DNA of 30,408 bases, taken from the NCBI GenBank assembly GCA_036338435.1, contig JAYZCG010000021.1:1-30408 (forward strand), given 5' to 3'. The translations under genes and the position numbers were made by a program. Numbering within the stretch: position 1 is the stretch's first letter; every line of letters starts with the position of its first letter. This stretch comes from JAPYTY01 sp036338435. Its GTDB lineage: Bacteria > Acidobacteriota > UBA6911 > RPQK01 > JADFOI01. The notes beneath the pieces are model-generated. The model saw only the letters and a program-made list of their open reading frames with translations. It was not told where the DNA came from and ran no database searches. Below are positions 15,706 to 22,878 of the stretch, one piece after another.

Positions 15706-16926
15706 ATGACAAGTAGGTTGAAAGACATTGAAGAGGCTGCTGATGTTGTACGGGAGGGCATTGTCAGAACGCCTTTTACGCATTCCAAGACGCTTTCGAA
15801 TATCACGGGAGCTGATATACAACTCAAATTCGAAAATTACCAATTCACAGCTTCCTTCAAGGATCGTGGAGCTTTGGCAAAGCTCTCATCGCTGACGTCT
15901 GAAGAGCGGAAAGCAGGCGTAATAGCCATGTCGGCTGGCAATCATGCTCAGGCAGTTGCATATCATGCTCAGAACTTAGGACTTTCCTCTACGATCGTGA
16001 TGCCGTATGCCACCCCTGACATCAAGGTGCAAAGTACCCAGGCATTTGGAGCCGAAGTGGTTTTGCATGGCCGCGGGTTCGACGAAGCTGCTAGTTTTAC
16101 CCGGGAACTTGCTAAGGATAAGGGGTTGGTTCTAATCCATCCTTATGATGATGAAAAGATCATTTCAGGGCAGGGGACCATTGCTTTGGAGATGTTGCAG
16201 GAACAGTCGGATTTGGACGTTCTAATTATCCCTGTTGGAGGTGGTGGTTTAATCGCAGGGTGTGCGACTGCAGCAAAATTAATTCAGCCAGGCATCGAGG
16301 TAATAGGTGTACAAACGGGGCGGTTTCCAGCTGTGCAACAGGCCCTCCAAGGGGTTCCAATAGAGTGTCAAGAAACAACTATTGCGGATGGGATTGCAGT
16401 TAAGAAACCCGGGGAGCTTACTGTGCCGTTGATACGGGAGTTTGTGGATGAGATTCTTCTAGTTAAAGAGGACGAGATTGAGAAATCCATTCTTCTATTG
16501 CTGGAGGTTGAAAAAACGGTTGTGGAGGGAGCAGGAGCTGTAGGTCTGACAGCTGTTTTGGAGCATCAGGATCGATTTGAGGGTCGCAAAGTAGGTCTCA
16601 TCCTTTCCGGCGGCAATATTGATCTGCTCGTACTTTCCTCCATCATGCAGAGGGGGTTGGCTCGTTCGGGCCGGTTAGTAAGGCTTTGTGTTGGAATTCC
16701 TGATGTGCCTGGCACTCTTGCAAATATTAGTTGTATTTTCGGTGAGCTTAATGCCAACATCATTGAGGTCCGCCATCAAAGAGCGTTTACCAATCTATCC
16801 TTACGTGTGGCGGAGGTGGAGTTCATTGTTCAGGCACTAGGTATGGTTCATGTCCGAGAGATTCTGAAAAAACTCAAGGATAACGAATACGATGCCCGTA
16901 TCCTGGATGCATCCCTTGTGGAGTGA
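15706..16926 (+). CDS. ilvA: Threonine ammonia-lyase (threonine dehydratase)
   Basis: This PLP enzyme of about 406 residues converts threonine to 2-oxobutyrate and ammonia, the first step toward isoleucine or a catabolic route. The PLP lysine is Lys52 in SFKDRGA. SAGNHAQAVAYHA and the glycine loop VGGGGLIAG (about 177-185) bind the cofactor. The LSGGNIDLL segment closes the catalytic domain. The last 80 residues form one ACT-like regulatory domain (LVRLCVGIPDVPGTLANISC). The length and single ACT-like domain fit the medium form of threonine ammonia-lyase rather than the long two-domain biosynthetic IlvA. I prefer ATG 15706 to TTG 15688; neither has a good ribosome site. Serine dehydratase activity is possible. 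No branched-chain genes are adjacent. Confidence 0.9.
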   Translation: MTSRLKDIEEAADVVREGIVRTPFTHSKTLSNITGADIQLKFENYQFTASFKDRGALAKLSSLTSEERKAGVIAMSAGNHAQAVAYHAQNLGLSSTIVMPYATPDIKVQSTQAFGAEVVLHGRGFDEAASFTRELAKDKGLVLIHPYDDEKIISGQGTIALEMLQEQSDLDVLIIPVGGGGLIAGCATAAKLIQPGIEVIGVQTGRFPAVQQALQGVPIECQETTIADGIAVKKPGELTVPLIREFVDEILLVKEDEIEKSILLLLEVEKTVVEGAGAVGLTAVLEHQDRFEGRKVGLILSGGNIDLLVLSSIMQRGLARSGRLVRLCVGIPDVPGTLANISCIFGELNANIIEVRHQRAFTNLSLRVAEVEFIVQALGMVHVREILKKLKDNEYDARILDASLVE

Positions 16927-17018
16927 ACTCTCTCATGTGGTGACCACTTTGTGTTTTATCCTAATCACGATGACGGAAATGCTGCGGGGGTTATTTTGAA
17001 GGGAAAGTATATTTTCGT

Positions 17019-17053
17019 TTGGTCAAAGTATTCATTCAGCATAGACTGGTCTA
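17019..17053 (+). promoter_or_regulatory. Possible promoter with overlapping dyad before the cupredoxin gene
   Basis: TTGGTC (17019-17024) and TAGACT (17042-17047) are 17 bases apart. The perfect dyad TAGAC-TG-GTCTA (17042-17053) overlaps the -10 element, an arrangement expected of a repressor operator. The consensus match is only moderate, so this is tentative. Confidence 0.3.
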
Positions 17054-17078
17054 AAATTGGGAGGGGGGTGTTCTCCGT

Positions 17079-17678
17079 ATGTCTTCGGAGATTGATCGAC
17101 GCAAGTTCTTTTCTTTAGCTGGCAGTAGCCTAGCTACCCTGGGGTTTACCAGTCAAGGTGGGCTTCCAGTTAAAGCGCCTGATTCAACTTCAACTGATGA
17201 TGTTCACAGGATTCTGGCGCTTTTCAGCTACAACGGGGGAGTGTATTATTTCGATCCCGCAGGACTGTACATTGATGTGGGTCAGACGGTGGAATGGGTA
17301 GGGGTGGGAAGACGTGCTGTAACCACATACCATCCTTCCATACATAATCACGAGCTGAGAATTCCCGAGAGTGCTGCTCCTTTTGATTCCAAGTCCATGG
17401 GTTCTGGCTCTACATTTCGATGGACGTTTGATGTAGAAGGAACCTATGATTACTATTCGCCGACCCATGAATATTTGGGAATGGTGGGACGGGTCATCGT
17501 TGGCAAACCAGGAGGTCCTGGGGAGGAATCTCCAGGATATGGAAACAGACATGGACGAGCGGTCATGTATCGTGATGCTGCTCGCGTCTTCGAGTACTTG
17601 GAGTCCGACAAAATTGTCACCCAAAAAAGTATTGCATATCCGATGGATTTAGTCCGACGTGAATTTCCCTGGCGATAA
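17079..17678 (+). CDS. Tat-exported cupredoxin-like protein lacking the Cys copper ligand
   Basis: The 199-residue protein begins with a twin-arginine signal (R7-R8 in DRRKFFSLAG), so it is exported folded. Residues about 45-142 form a plastocyanin/halocyanin-like beta barrel: DPAGLYIDVGQTVEWVG, then a His-rich stretch (YHPSIHNHELRIP with His85, His89 and His91). The signature end is YDYYSPTHEYLGMVGRVIV. In normal members this last motif is Y-x-Y-x-C-x-x-H-x4-M. Here the Cys position is Ser127, while His130 and Met135 remain. A type 1 blue-copper site is therefore unlikely, although a His-based copper site may still form. The C-terminal 50 residues are a separate charged tail. A strong GGGAGGGG ribosome site precedes ATG 17079. 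No electron-transfer partner is adjacent. Confidence 0.8.
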   Translation: MSSEIDRRKFFSLAGSSLATLGFTSQGGLPVKAPDSTSTDDVHRILALFSYNGGVYYFDPAGLYIDVGQTVEWVGVGRRAVTTYHPSIHNHELRIPESAAPFDSKSMGSGSTFRWTFDVEGTYDYYSPTHEYLGMVGRVIVGKPGGPGEESPGYGNRHGRAVMYRDAARVFEYLESDKIVTQKSIAYPMDLVRREFPWR

Positions 17679-17764
17679 TTTCAGCTGTACTACGCTTCGA
17701 TCGCTAGGACATTTGGATCCAATCTACGGATTAAGTCGATTTTGACCGTTGGCTTGTCTTCAAT

Positions 17765-17790
17765 AGTGCTTTTGAGGAGTGCTTTTGAGG
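17765..17790 (+). repeat. Perfect 13-bp tandem repeat
   Basis: AGTGCTTTTGAGG occurs twice in direct succession (17765-17777 and 17778-17790) in non-coding DNA. It looks like a slippage duplication. Confidence 0.9.
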
Positions 17791-17874
17791 GCATTTTGTG
17801 GTTTGGTCTTGCGTAGTACTTACACAGGCCTTGATGCTTGTATTCAAAATTTGAAATGCTCTGCTGAATTGCAT

Positions 17875-17903
17875 TTGACATCCAAAAGATAGAGATCTGG
17901 AAT
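17875..17903 (+). promoter_or_regulatory. Probable promoter of the Sel1-PQQ gene
   Basis: A perfect TTGACA (17875-17880) is followed after 17 bases by TGGAAT (17898-17903), which matches four of six. Transcription would begin near 17910, giving a leader of about 75 bases. Confidence 0.45.
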
Positions 17904-17985
17904 GTTGGTGCACTCGTAAACTATAAACTTGTCCTAGACACCCTTGACTGGGTAGAGTAATGGCTCTTGAATGGGAGGAGCGATC

Positions 17986-20202
17986 ATGAATACGAAGTAT
18001 CCTTGTCAAAAGATCCCGATGATCATAATTCTTGGAATTTTTCTGCTCCCTTGTCTCGGTCAGAATGGCTCAGAGCCAATTAGCGTTTTGGACTCAAACC
18101 AAGTCCCCAGTTCTATTGATGAGTTGACAAAAAAAGCTGAACAGGGGAACAGGTTAATCCAGTATATGCTTGGGTCTTGGTATCACGCAGGTCAGATTGT
18201 GCCTCAAGATTATACAAAAGCTATCAGGTGGTATAGGGCTGCTGCTGAGCAGGGGCATGAAACTGCTCAGTTTGGCCTTGGATTTATATATGGTGGTGGA
18301 GAGGGTGTGCCGCAGGATTATCAGGAGGCGATTAAGTGGTACAGGGCTGCTGCTGAGCAAGGACATGGGTACGCGCAAAACAACCTGGGAGATATGTATC
18401 GTAATGGAGAGGGTGTGACCAAGGACTATGTCCAAGCATATATGTGGTTGAGCCTTGCTATGGCAAGGATTACCGATAGTTACAAAGAGATGGCTAGTAG
18501 TAATCTAGAGATGGTCATTGAGCAAATGACCCCCGAACAAATTTCTCAAGCTGAGATGTTGGTGCGTGAATGGAAGCCTACTAACCCCTTTGTTCCCGTA
18601 ACTGATGCCGTCCTTAATGAGCCTGACCCCAGTGACTGGTTAAGGTGGCGACGTGGGCATGGTGCCAGTGGATATAGCCCTTTAGTTCAGATTGATCGCC
18701 AGAATGTGCATAAACTGAAGCTAGCATGGTCGTTAGATATGGACAAAGGCCCCCAGGAACAGGAGCCCATTATTTATCGGGGGGTGATGTACCTTCCCCA
18801 TCCACAAAACGTGGTGCAGGCCCTGGACGCCAAAACCGGAACACTGATCTGGGAATATCGTCGAGAGTTGCCCAAAAATGCTAATACCGGAGCTACTCGT
18901 AACATTGCCATCTATCAAAACAAGATTTTTCTTGCTTCACAGGATGCCTATCTAATTGCTTTGGATGCTGAAAGTGGAAATGTAGTGTGGGAGGTGAAGG
19001 TGGCAGACCACACGCGGGGAGTCCGTTATTCGGCTGGACCCATTGCAGCAGATGGAAAGGTCTTTGCCGGTCAGACGTGTGGTGTGGGGACTTCGGTAGC
19101 TTGTTTCGTGAGCGCCCATGATGTAAACACCGGTGAATTAATCTGGAAAAGGGAAGCAGTTGCTGGGCCTAAGGACCCCGAAGAACACAATGCAACTTGG
19201 GAGGGGTTGTCTTATGAGAAGCGGAAAAAAGCATCCTTCTGGTTGACGGGAAGTTATGATCCGGATCTAAAGTTGCTTTATTGGACGACTTCCAGTTCAT
19301 ATCCCTATCCGGAAATTCTTAAAGGGACGGGCAAAGGAGCATTGCTTTATACCAACTCAATCCTTGCTCTCCATGCCGACACCGGTGACATTGAATGGTT
19401 TTTCCAGATGCAGCCTCGTGACAACTTTGATATGGATCACCAGGATAACCCTATTTTGGCAGATGTTGAAATAGATGGGATTCATCGAAAAGTCGTCTAC
19501 ACTTTGGGGAAGACAGGCATCTTGTGGGCCCTCGATCGGGAGACGGGAGCTCATCTGTGGAATCGGCAGTTAGTAGCCTACCAAAACATTTTTAAAAATA
19601 TTAATCCCGAGACGGGGGCCATTGTTATGAATGAAGATATCATTCCTCGGGAGACAGGGACTACCCAGTTGGTTTGTCCAGGGATGAGGGGTGGAAAGTT
19701 GTTTCAAGCTGACTCTTACAGTCCTGAAACAGGTCTTCTTTACAGTCCGGTTAGTAATGAGTGTGGGCTTTTTAAGATTTTACCCCTGGATGTCAGTGTA
19801 TCGGGTGTCAATTACGCACAACTGCAGCACATGAAAGGCGCCGAAGGCAAGGTGGGCAGATTATCTGCGGTTTCCGCTGCTACTGGTGTATTGCAGTGGA
19901 CCTACGACCAACGTGTAGCACTTGGCTCGGTGCTAACCACGGGGGGTGGGTTGGTGTTTGTCGGTGATCTTGATCGCTACTTTAGAGCATTTGACGCCTT
20001 GAGTGGGGAGGTCCTCTGGGAAATTCCTCTTAGTGCACCAGTGACGGGTTACCCGATTAGTTATGCTGTAGATGGGAAACAATACATAGCCGTTGGAGTT
20101 GGAGAATACACATCTGGACAACGCCATCTAGCTCAGTTGTATCCCGAGGTCAAATCACCTACTGGGAGCAATATTTTAATGGTGTTTGAACTTGGTGAGT
20201 GA
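17986..20202 (+). CDS. Exported Sel1-repeat and PQQ-dependent dehydrogenase fusion
   Basis: The 738-residue protein begins with a signal peptide (MIIILGIFLLPCLG, about residues 12-25). Residues about 44-160 are Sel1-type helical repeats, with GSWYHAGQIVPQDYTKAIRW, RAAAEQGHETAQFGLGFIYG and NNLGDMYRNGEGVTKDYVQA. From about residue 205 a PQQ quinoprotein propeller follows. It has DWLRWRRGHGASGYSPL, many tryptophan-docking blades (ALDAKTGTLIW, ALDAESGNVVW, AHDVNTGELIW, AFDALSGEVLW) and the family segments GPIAADGKVFAGQTC and ARDNFDMDHQ-like (PRDNFDMDHQDNP). Such enzymes oxidise alcohols or sugars in the periplasm. No CxxCH haem site is present, so an external acceptor is needed. GGAGGAG before ATG 17986 supports this start; upstream in-frame codons lie on the ribosome site. 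I know of no established family with this fusion. Confidence 0.85.
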   Translation: MNTKYPCQKIPMIIILGIFLLPCLGQNGSEPISVLDSNQVPSSIDELTKKAEQGNRLIQYMLGSWYHAGQIVPQDYTKAIRWYRAAAEQGHETAQFGLGFIYGGGEGVPQDYQEAIKWYRAAAEQGHGYAQNNLGDMYRNGEGVTKDYVQAYMWLSLAMARITDSYKEMASSNLEMVIEQMTPEQISQAEMLVREWKPTNPFVPVTDAVLNEPDPSDWLRWRRGHGASGYSPLVQIDRQNVHKLKLAWSLDMDKGPQEQEPIIYRGVMYLPHPQNVVQALDAKTGTLIWEYRRELPKNANTGATRNIAIYQNKIFLASQDAYLIALDAESGNVVWEVKVADHTRGVRYSAGPIAADGKVFAGQTCGVGTSVACFVSAHDVNTGELIWKREAVAGPKDPEEHNATWEGLSYEKRKKASFWLTGSYDPDLKLLYWTTSSSYPYPEILKGTGKGALLYTNSILALHADTGDIEWFFQMQPRDNFDMDHQDNPILADVEIDGIHRKVVYTLGKTGILWALDRETGAHLWNRQLVAYQNIFKNINPETGAIVMNEDIIPRETGTTQLVCPGMRGGKLFQADSYSPETGLLYSPVSNECGLFKILPLDVSVSGVNYAQLQHMKGAEGKVGRLSAVSAATGVLQWTYDQRVALGSVLTTGGGLVFVGDLDRYFRAFDALSGEVLWEIPLSAPVTGYPISYAVDGKQYIAVGVGEYTSGQRHLAQLYPEVKSPTGSNILMVFELGE

Positions 20203-20262
20203 CATGAGTGCTATTTGGCAAGCCATGAAAATAAGATATGCCTTAGACGTGCTGATTCTCAC

Positions 20263-20285
20263 GTGGAGTTCTGTCCACCCTTTTT
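20263..20285 (+). terminator. Weak terminator after the PQQ gene
   Basis: GTGGA (20263-20267) and TCCAC (20274-20278) form a 5-bp stem with a six-base loop. CC and TTTTT (20281-20285) follow. The stem is short. Confidence 0.4.
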
Positions 20286-20286
20286 G

Positions 20287-20315
20287 TTGACAAACGTAGT
20301 GAGTCTCGGTACAGT
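20287..20315 (+). promoter_or_regulatory. Sigma70-type promoter of the RRM gene
   Basis: A perfect TTGACA (20287-20292) is 17 bases from TACAGT (20310-20315), which matches four of six. The start would be near 20322, so the mRNA has an unusually long leader of about 190 bases. Confidence 0.6.
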
Positions 20316-20512
20316 TGTGGCGGTTCCTTCAGTTTGAGGCCTCCTGAGGAGTCGTAGAATTTATAGTGAAGGCCTTTTATAGAGTCTCACCTTGCTAAGA
20401 TCCCCCAACAACCGACAAGAATCGAATCTCCAACGAAATGTTGTCGTTTTCAGGTTCTTTTGTGATTCGTAGCTGAGGATTGATGACAATAACATTCTCT
20501 TAGGAGGAGAAC

Positions 20513-20830
20513 ATGAATAGCAACAAACTATATGTTGGTGGACTACCGTATGCAGTTACGGAAGATCGCCTAGAAGAACTTTTTGCCGAGCATGGCACAG
20601 TAGAGTCGGCTCGTGTGATTACAGATAAATTCACAGGACGCTCGAGAGGGTTTGGTTTTGTGGAAATGAGTTCTCAAGAAGAAGCTCAAACAGCCATTGA
20701 TAAGCTTAATGGCACCGATTTTGAAGGTCGAAGTCTCACCGTCAATGAAGCTAAACCCAGGGAACCAAGAACTGGCGGCGGCGGCGGCGGTGGCGGCGGC
20801 GGCGGCGGCGGTGGACGCAATCGCTGGTAA
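20513..20830 (+). CDS. Glycine-rich RRM RNA-binding protein
   Basis: The 105-residue protein is one RNA recognition motif and a tail. RNP2 is KLYVGGL (5-11), and RNP1 is RGFGFVEM (45-52), with the aromatic residues that stack on RNA bases in place. The linker is PREPRT, followed by 14 consecutive glycines (88-101) and the end RNRW. Small glycine-tailed RRM proteins of this type are known in cyanobacteria, where they are often cold-induced, and in several other bacteria. They bind single-stranded RNA and may act as RNA chaperones. A strong AGGAGGAG ribosome site precedes ATG 20513. The gene has its own promoter, long leader and terminator. Cold or self-regulation through the leader is an inference. 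Confidence 0.93.
   Translation: MNSNKLYVGGLPYAVTEDRLEELFAEHGTVESARVITDKFTGRSRGFGFVEMSSQEEAQTAIDKLNGTDFEGRSLTVNEAKPREPRTGGGGGGGGGGGGGGRNRW
20774..20815 (+). repeat. GGC trinucleotide tract coding for 14 glycines
   Basis: Fourteen glycine codons, almost all GGC with a few GGT. Like the CCA tract in tonB it is a simple repeat whose length may vary without frameshift. Confidence 0.9.
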
Positions 20831-20846
20831 CCTAAACTAGGTTTTG

Positions 20847-20888
20847 GTGGGGGGAGCTAGGGTCGGTTGGTTCCTCCCACAATTTTTT
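20847..20888 (+). terminator. Rho-independent terminator of the RRM gene
   Basis: GTGGGGGGA (20847-20855) pairs with TCCTCCCAC (20872-20880), nine base pairs with one G-U, around a 16-base loop. AA and a run of six T residues (20883-20888) follow. Confidence 0.75.
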
Positions 20889-20895
20889 ATATTGT

Positions 20896-21396
20896 ATGCA
20901 AGGCCATACAAACGATTCAGATGATCCGAGCAAACCCTGTCCTCCGGTTGAGCCCAGTGGCATATTCTCCGGGATTGATCCACGTGCCGTACTGATAGGT
21001 ACTTTGGCCGACTATCTTGCCAGCGTACCTTTGGGATTAGTTCTAATTCTTGTTTTATCTTTCAAGCACTCGATCCAGTTTTGGGATGAGAATGCTAACC
21101 AAGCCCTTGATGCACTCACGCTTACCCCCGAGTTTTTAGCGTGGGCTTTTTTATTGGGCATGTTATGTACCACTTTGGGTGGTTACGTTGCTGCTCACAA
21201 GGCGGACTGTCGCTGCGTACAGCATGGAGCATTCGTGGGGCTAACCTCTTTATTTATTGGATTTATGTTTCATCTACTTTCCCCTCCGGAAGTGCCCCTT
21301 CCACAGTGGTATACGATGACAGGAGTTCTGGCAGCAATTCCCAGTGGTGCTATTGGTGGATGGCTTACTAGCCGGCTTGTTATAGCTATACGCTAA
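20896..21396 (+). CDS. Small membrane protein of unknown function
   Basis: The 166-residue protein has a proline-rich N-terminus and about four membrane helices: residues about 30-56 (AVLIGTLADYLASVPLGLVL), 78-100 (EFLAWAFLLGMLCTTLGGYV), 108-128 (GAFVGLTSLFIGFMFHLL) and 140-165 (TGVLAAIPSGAIGGWLTSRL). Two Cys in HKADCRCVQHG lie in a loop. I do not recognise a family. The ATG at 20896 has no ribosome site and lies eight bases after the T tract of the preceding terminator. The true start could be elsewhere, or the mRNA may be leaderless or read-through. Confidence 0.6.
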   Translation: MQGHTNDSDDPSKPCPPVEPSGIFSGIDPRAVLIGTLADYLASVPLGLVLILVLSFKHSIQFWDENANQALDALTLTPEFLAWAFLLGMLCTTLGGYVAAHKADCRCVQHGAFVGLTSLFIGFMFHLLSPPEVPLPQWYTMTGVLAAIPSGAIGGWLTSRLVIAIR

Positions 21397-21457
21397 TTTT
21401 TCATTTCCCTACCAGAGTACGTTTTGGTTATGGTAAACGGAGCTGGAAGTTAAGACC

Positions 21458-22192
21458 ATGATAGGAGCTGGAAACAAATTTACCGATCAGATCTGGATAA
21501 TTGCGGGTATTGTAATTGTTTATGTGTTGGGTCTCAATGCATCACCAGTGGTCGAAAAAAAGGGTTGGTTAGACGCAGGACTTAATTTTTCCCAAAAACT
21601 AGTGACCCCACAGAAGGGGATGTTTTTAGTTGCAAGTCCCAACATCACAGATCCAAGGTTTTATCACAGCGTGATCCTGCTTTTAGCTCATGAGGAAGAC
21701 GGAACCATCGGGCTGATTATCAATCGTACCTCCCAAATTCCACTTTCCAAAGTTTTACCGAAATTGGAGGGTGCGGCCACAGAATCACAGCTACTTTTTT
21801 TGGGAGGTCCGGTAGGGTTGAACGAACTCCTTTTTTTAATTCGTAGCAGCACTCCACTGGAACAGTCTCAACAGGTGATGGAGGAGGTTCATTTCAGTGG
21901 GGATCAAGCATTGTTAGAGGGACTCTTGAAGCAGGATTACAACCTCCATAATTTGCGTGTTTATGTAGGTCGTTCTGGTTGGGCTCCGGGACAGTTGTCA
22001 GGTGAGATTGGCCGTGGTGATTGGGAATTGGTAAACGGCGATCCCTATACTGTTTTTGACAAAGATGTAGATGACATCTGGTACGATTTGACTGGTTATC
22101 ACAAAGAGCCTCGATTTATTGTTCAACATTTTCCCTATAGAGCTACCATTGTCGGCGTGTCTACCCGTTTAATTAGAGCCAGCTACAATTAG
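21458..22192 (+). CDS. YqgE/AlgH family (UPF0301) protein with N-terminal membrane segment
   Basis: Residues about 50-244 match the YqgE/AlgH family (DUF179). They show KGMFLVASPNITDPRFYHSV, then HEEDGTIGLIINR, LFLGGPV, RVYVGRSGWAPGQL and the DIWYDLTG end. The family's molecular role is not settled. The usual protein has about 185-190 residues and is cytoplasmic. Here an extra 50 residues contain a hydrophobic segment (about 12-30, IWIIAGIVIVYVLGLNASPV), so the domain may be anchored or exported. The gene precedes the gluconokinase by 14 bases to its ATG, and they are probably co-transcribed. An internal start such as ATG at MFLV would drop the membrane part but cuts into the domain, so I keep ATG 21458. 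Its ribosome site is weak. Confidence 0.85.
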   Translation: MIGAGNKFTDQIWIIAGIVIVYVLGLNASPVVEKKGWLDAGLNFSQKLVTPQKGMFLVASPNITDPRFYHSVILLLAHEEDGTIGLIINRTSQIPLSKVLPKLEGAATESQLLFLGGPVGLNELLFLIRSSTPLEQSQQVMEEVHFSGDQALLEGLLKQDYNLHNLRVYVGRSGWAPGQLSGEIGRGDWELVNGDPYTVFDKDVDDIWYDLTGYHKEPRFIVQHFPYRATIVGVSTRLIRASYN

Positions 22193-22206
22193 TCCCGTTG
22201 GACCAT

Positions 22207-22710
22207 ATGATTAAGTATGGCGCAGTTATTATTGCAGGCGTTGCGGGAGTTGGGAAAACAACGGTGGGGTTAGCACTCGCATCAGAACTCGGATGGAGTT
22301 TTTGTGAAGGTGATGATTTTCACACTCCAAGTAATCTTAAGAAGATGATGGGTGGAATGCCTTTGACGGATGAGGATCGATGGCCTTGGCTTACAAGGAT
22401 CAGAAGTGAGATCTCTATAGCCGTACAAGAAGATCATCCGATGGTGGTTACGTGCTCACTTCTCAAAGAAAGGTACAGACGATATTTAACTGATAATTTA
22501 GATCACGTATGTACAGTTTTTTTGACAGCAGACGAGCGTGTGATAAGAGAAAGACTGCGTTATCGGGATGTGCATTTCTTCCCTAAGGAGTTACTCCAAA
22601 GTCAGCTCGAATTCTGGGAACAACCAAGTGAGGGGATTATTGTAGATGCTTATCAGGATCCGGGAGAAATTGTTTTGGAAATCAAAAATAAGCTGAAATT
22701 GGTTAGTTAG
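22207..22710 (+). CDS. Gluconokinase (GntK/IdnK type)
   Basis: The 167-residue kinase would phosphorylate gluconate to 6-phosphogluconate, feeding the pentose phosphate or Entner-Doudoroff pathway. The P-loop is GVAGVGKTT (11-19). The gluconokinase block EGDDFHTPSNLKKMMGGMPL with DEDRWPWL follows. CSLLKERYR is the second substrate segment, and VHFFPKELLQSQLEFWEQP the lid and C-terminal part. The length is normal. The frame is open from TTG 22198, but ATG 22207 gives the standard N-terminus. Neither has a strong ribosome site. It is probably translated with the YqgE gene. Shikimate kinase is the nearest alternative, but the H-x-x-x-N/K-M-x-x-G-x-P-L-x-D-x-D-R-x-P-W string argues for gluconokinase. 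Confidence 0.9.
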   Translation: MIKYGAVIIAGVAGVGKTTVGLALASELGWSFCEGDDFHTPSNLKKMMGGMPLTDEDRWPWLTRIRSEISIAVQEDHPMVVTCSLLKERYRRYLTDNLDHVCTVFLTADERVIRERLRYRDVHFFPKELLQSQLEFWEQPSEGIIVDAYQDPGEIVLEIKNKLKLVS

Positions 22711-22878
22711 AAGAATAGAGTTAATTGACGCTAATGACTGCGTGTGTCCCATCCATATTGTTTCCCATGATCACGTCCTACACAATTAGGCTCGCATGCT
22801 CCCTCACCGTCCAACTGACAACCATTGTTGTACTCTTGGGGAGCAGGGTTGCTATGATATAGCCAGGGGTAAGCAACG

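Larger units (their letters stand above)
17679..17985. other. Intergenic region of about 300 bases
   Basis: This gap holds the likely promoter of the PQQ gene and a perfect 13-bp tandem repeat (17765-17790). A 63-codon minus-strand frame (17690-17881) lacks a ribosome site and overlaps the promoter; I do not call it a gene. No terminator for the cupredoxin gene is clear. Confidence 0.6.
20203..20512 (+). other. Intergenic region with terminator, promoter and structured leader
   Basis: It holds the terminator-like hairpin of the PQQ gene (20263-20285), the promoter of the RRM gene (20287-20315) and a leader of about 190 bases. In the leader AGGCCT (20337-20342) can pair with AGGCCT (20370-20375), followed by TTT. 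CGAATC (20423-20428) can pair with GATTCG (20464-20469) around an inner AACGA/TCGTT stem (20432-20436, 20444-20448). Confidence 0.55.

Noticed and set aside
16937..16947. Palindrome GTGGT-G-ACCAC after the threonine dehydratase
   Set aside because: It is too short and cannot fold as a stable hairpin, and no U tract follows. It may be chance.
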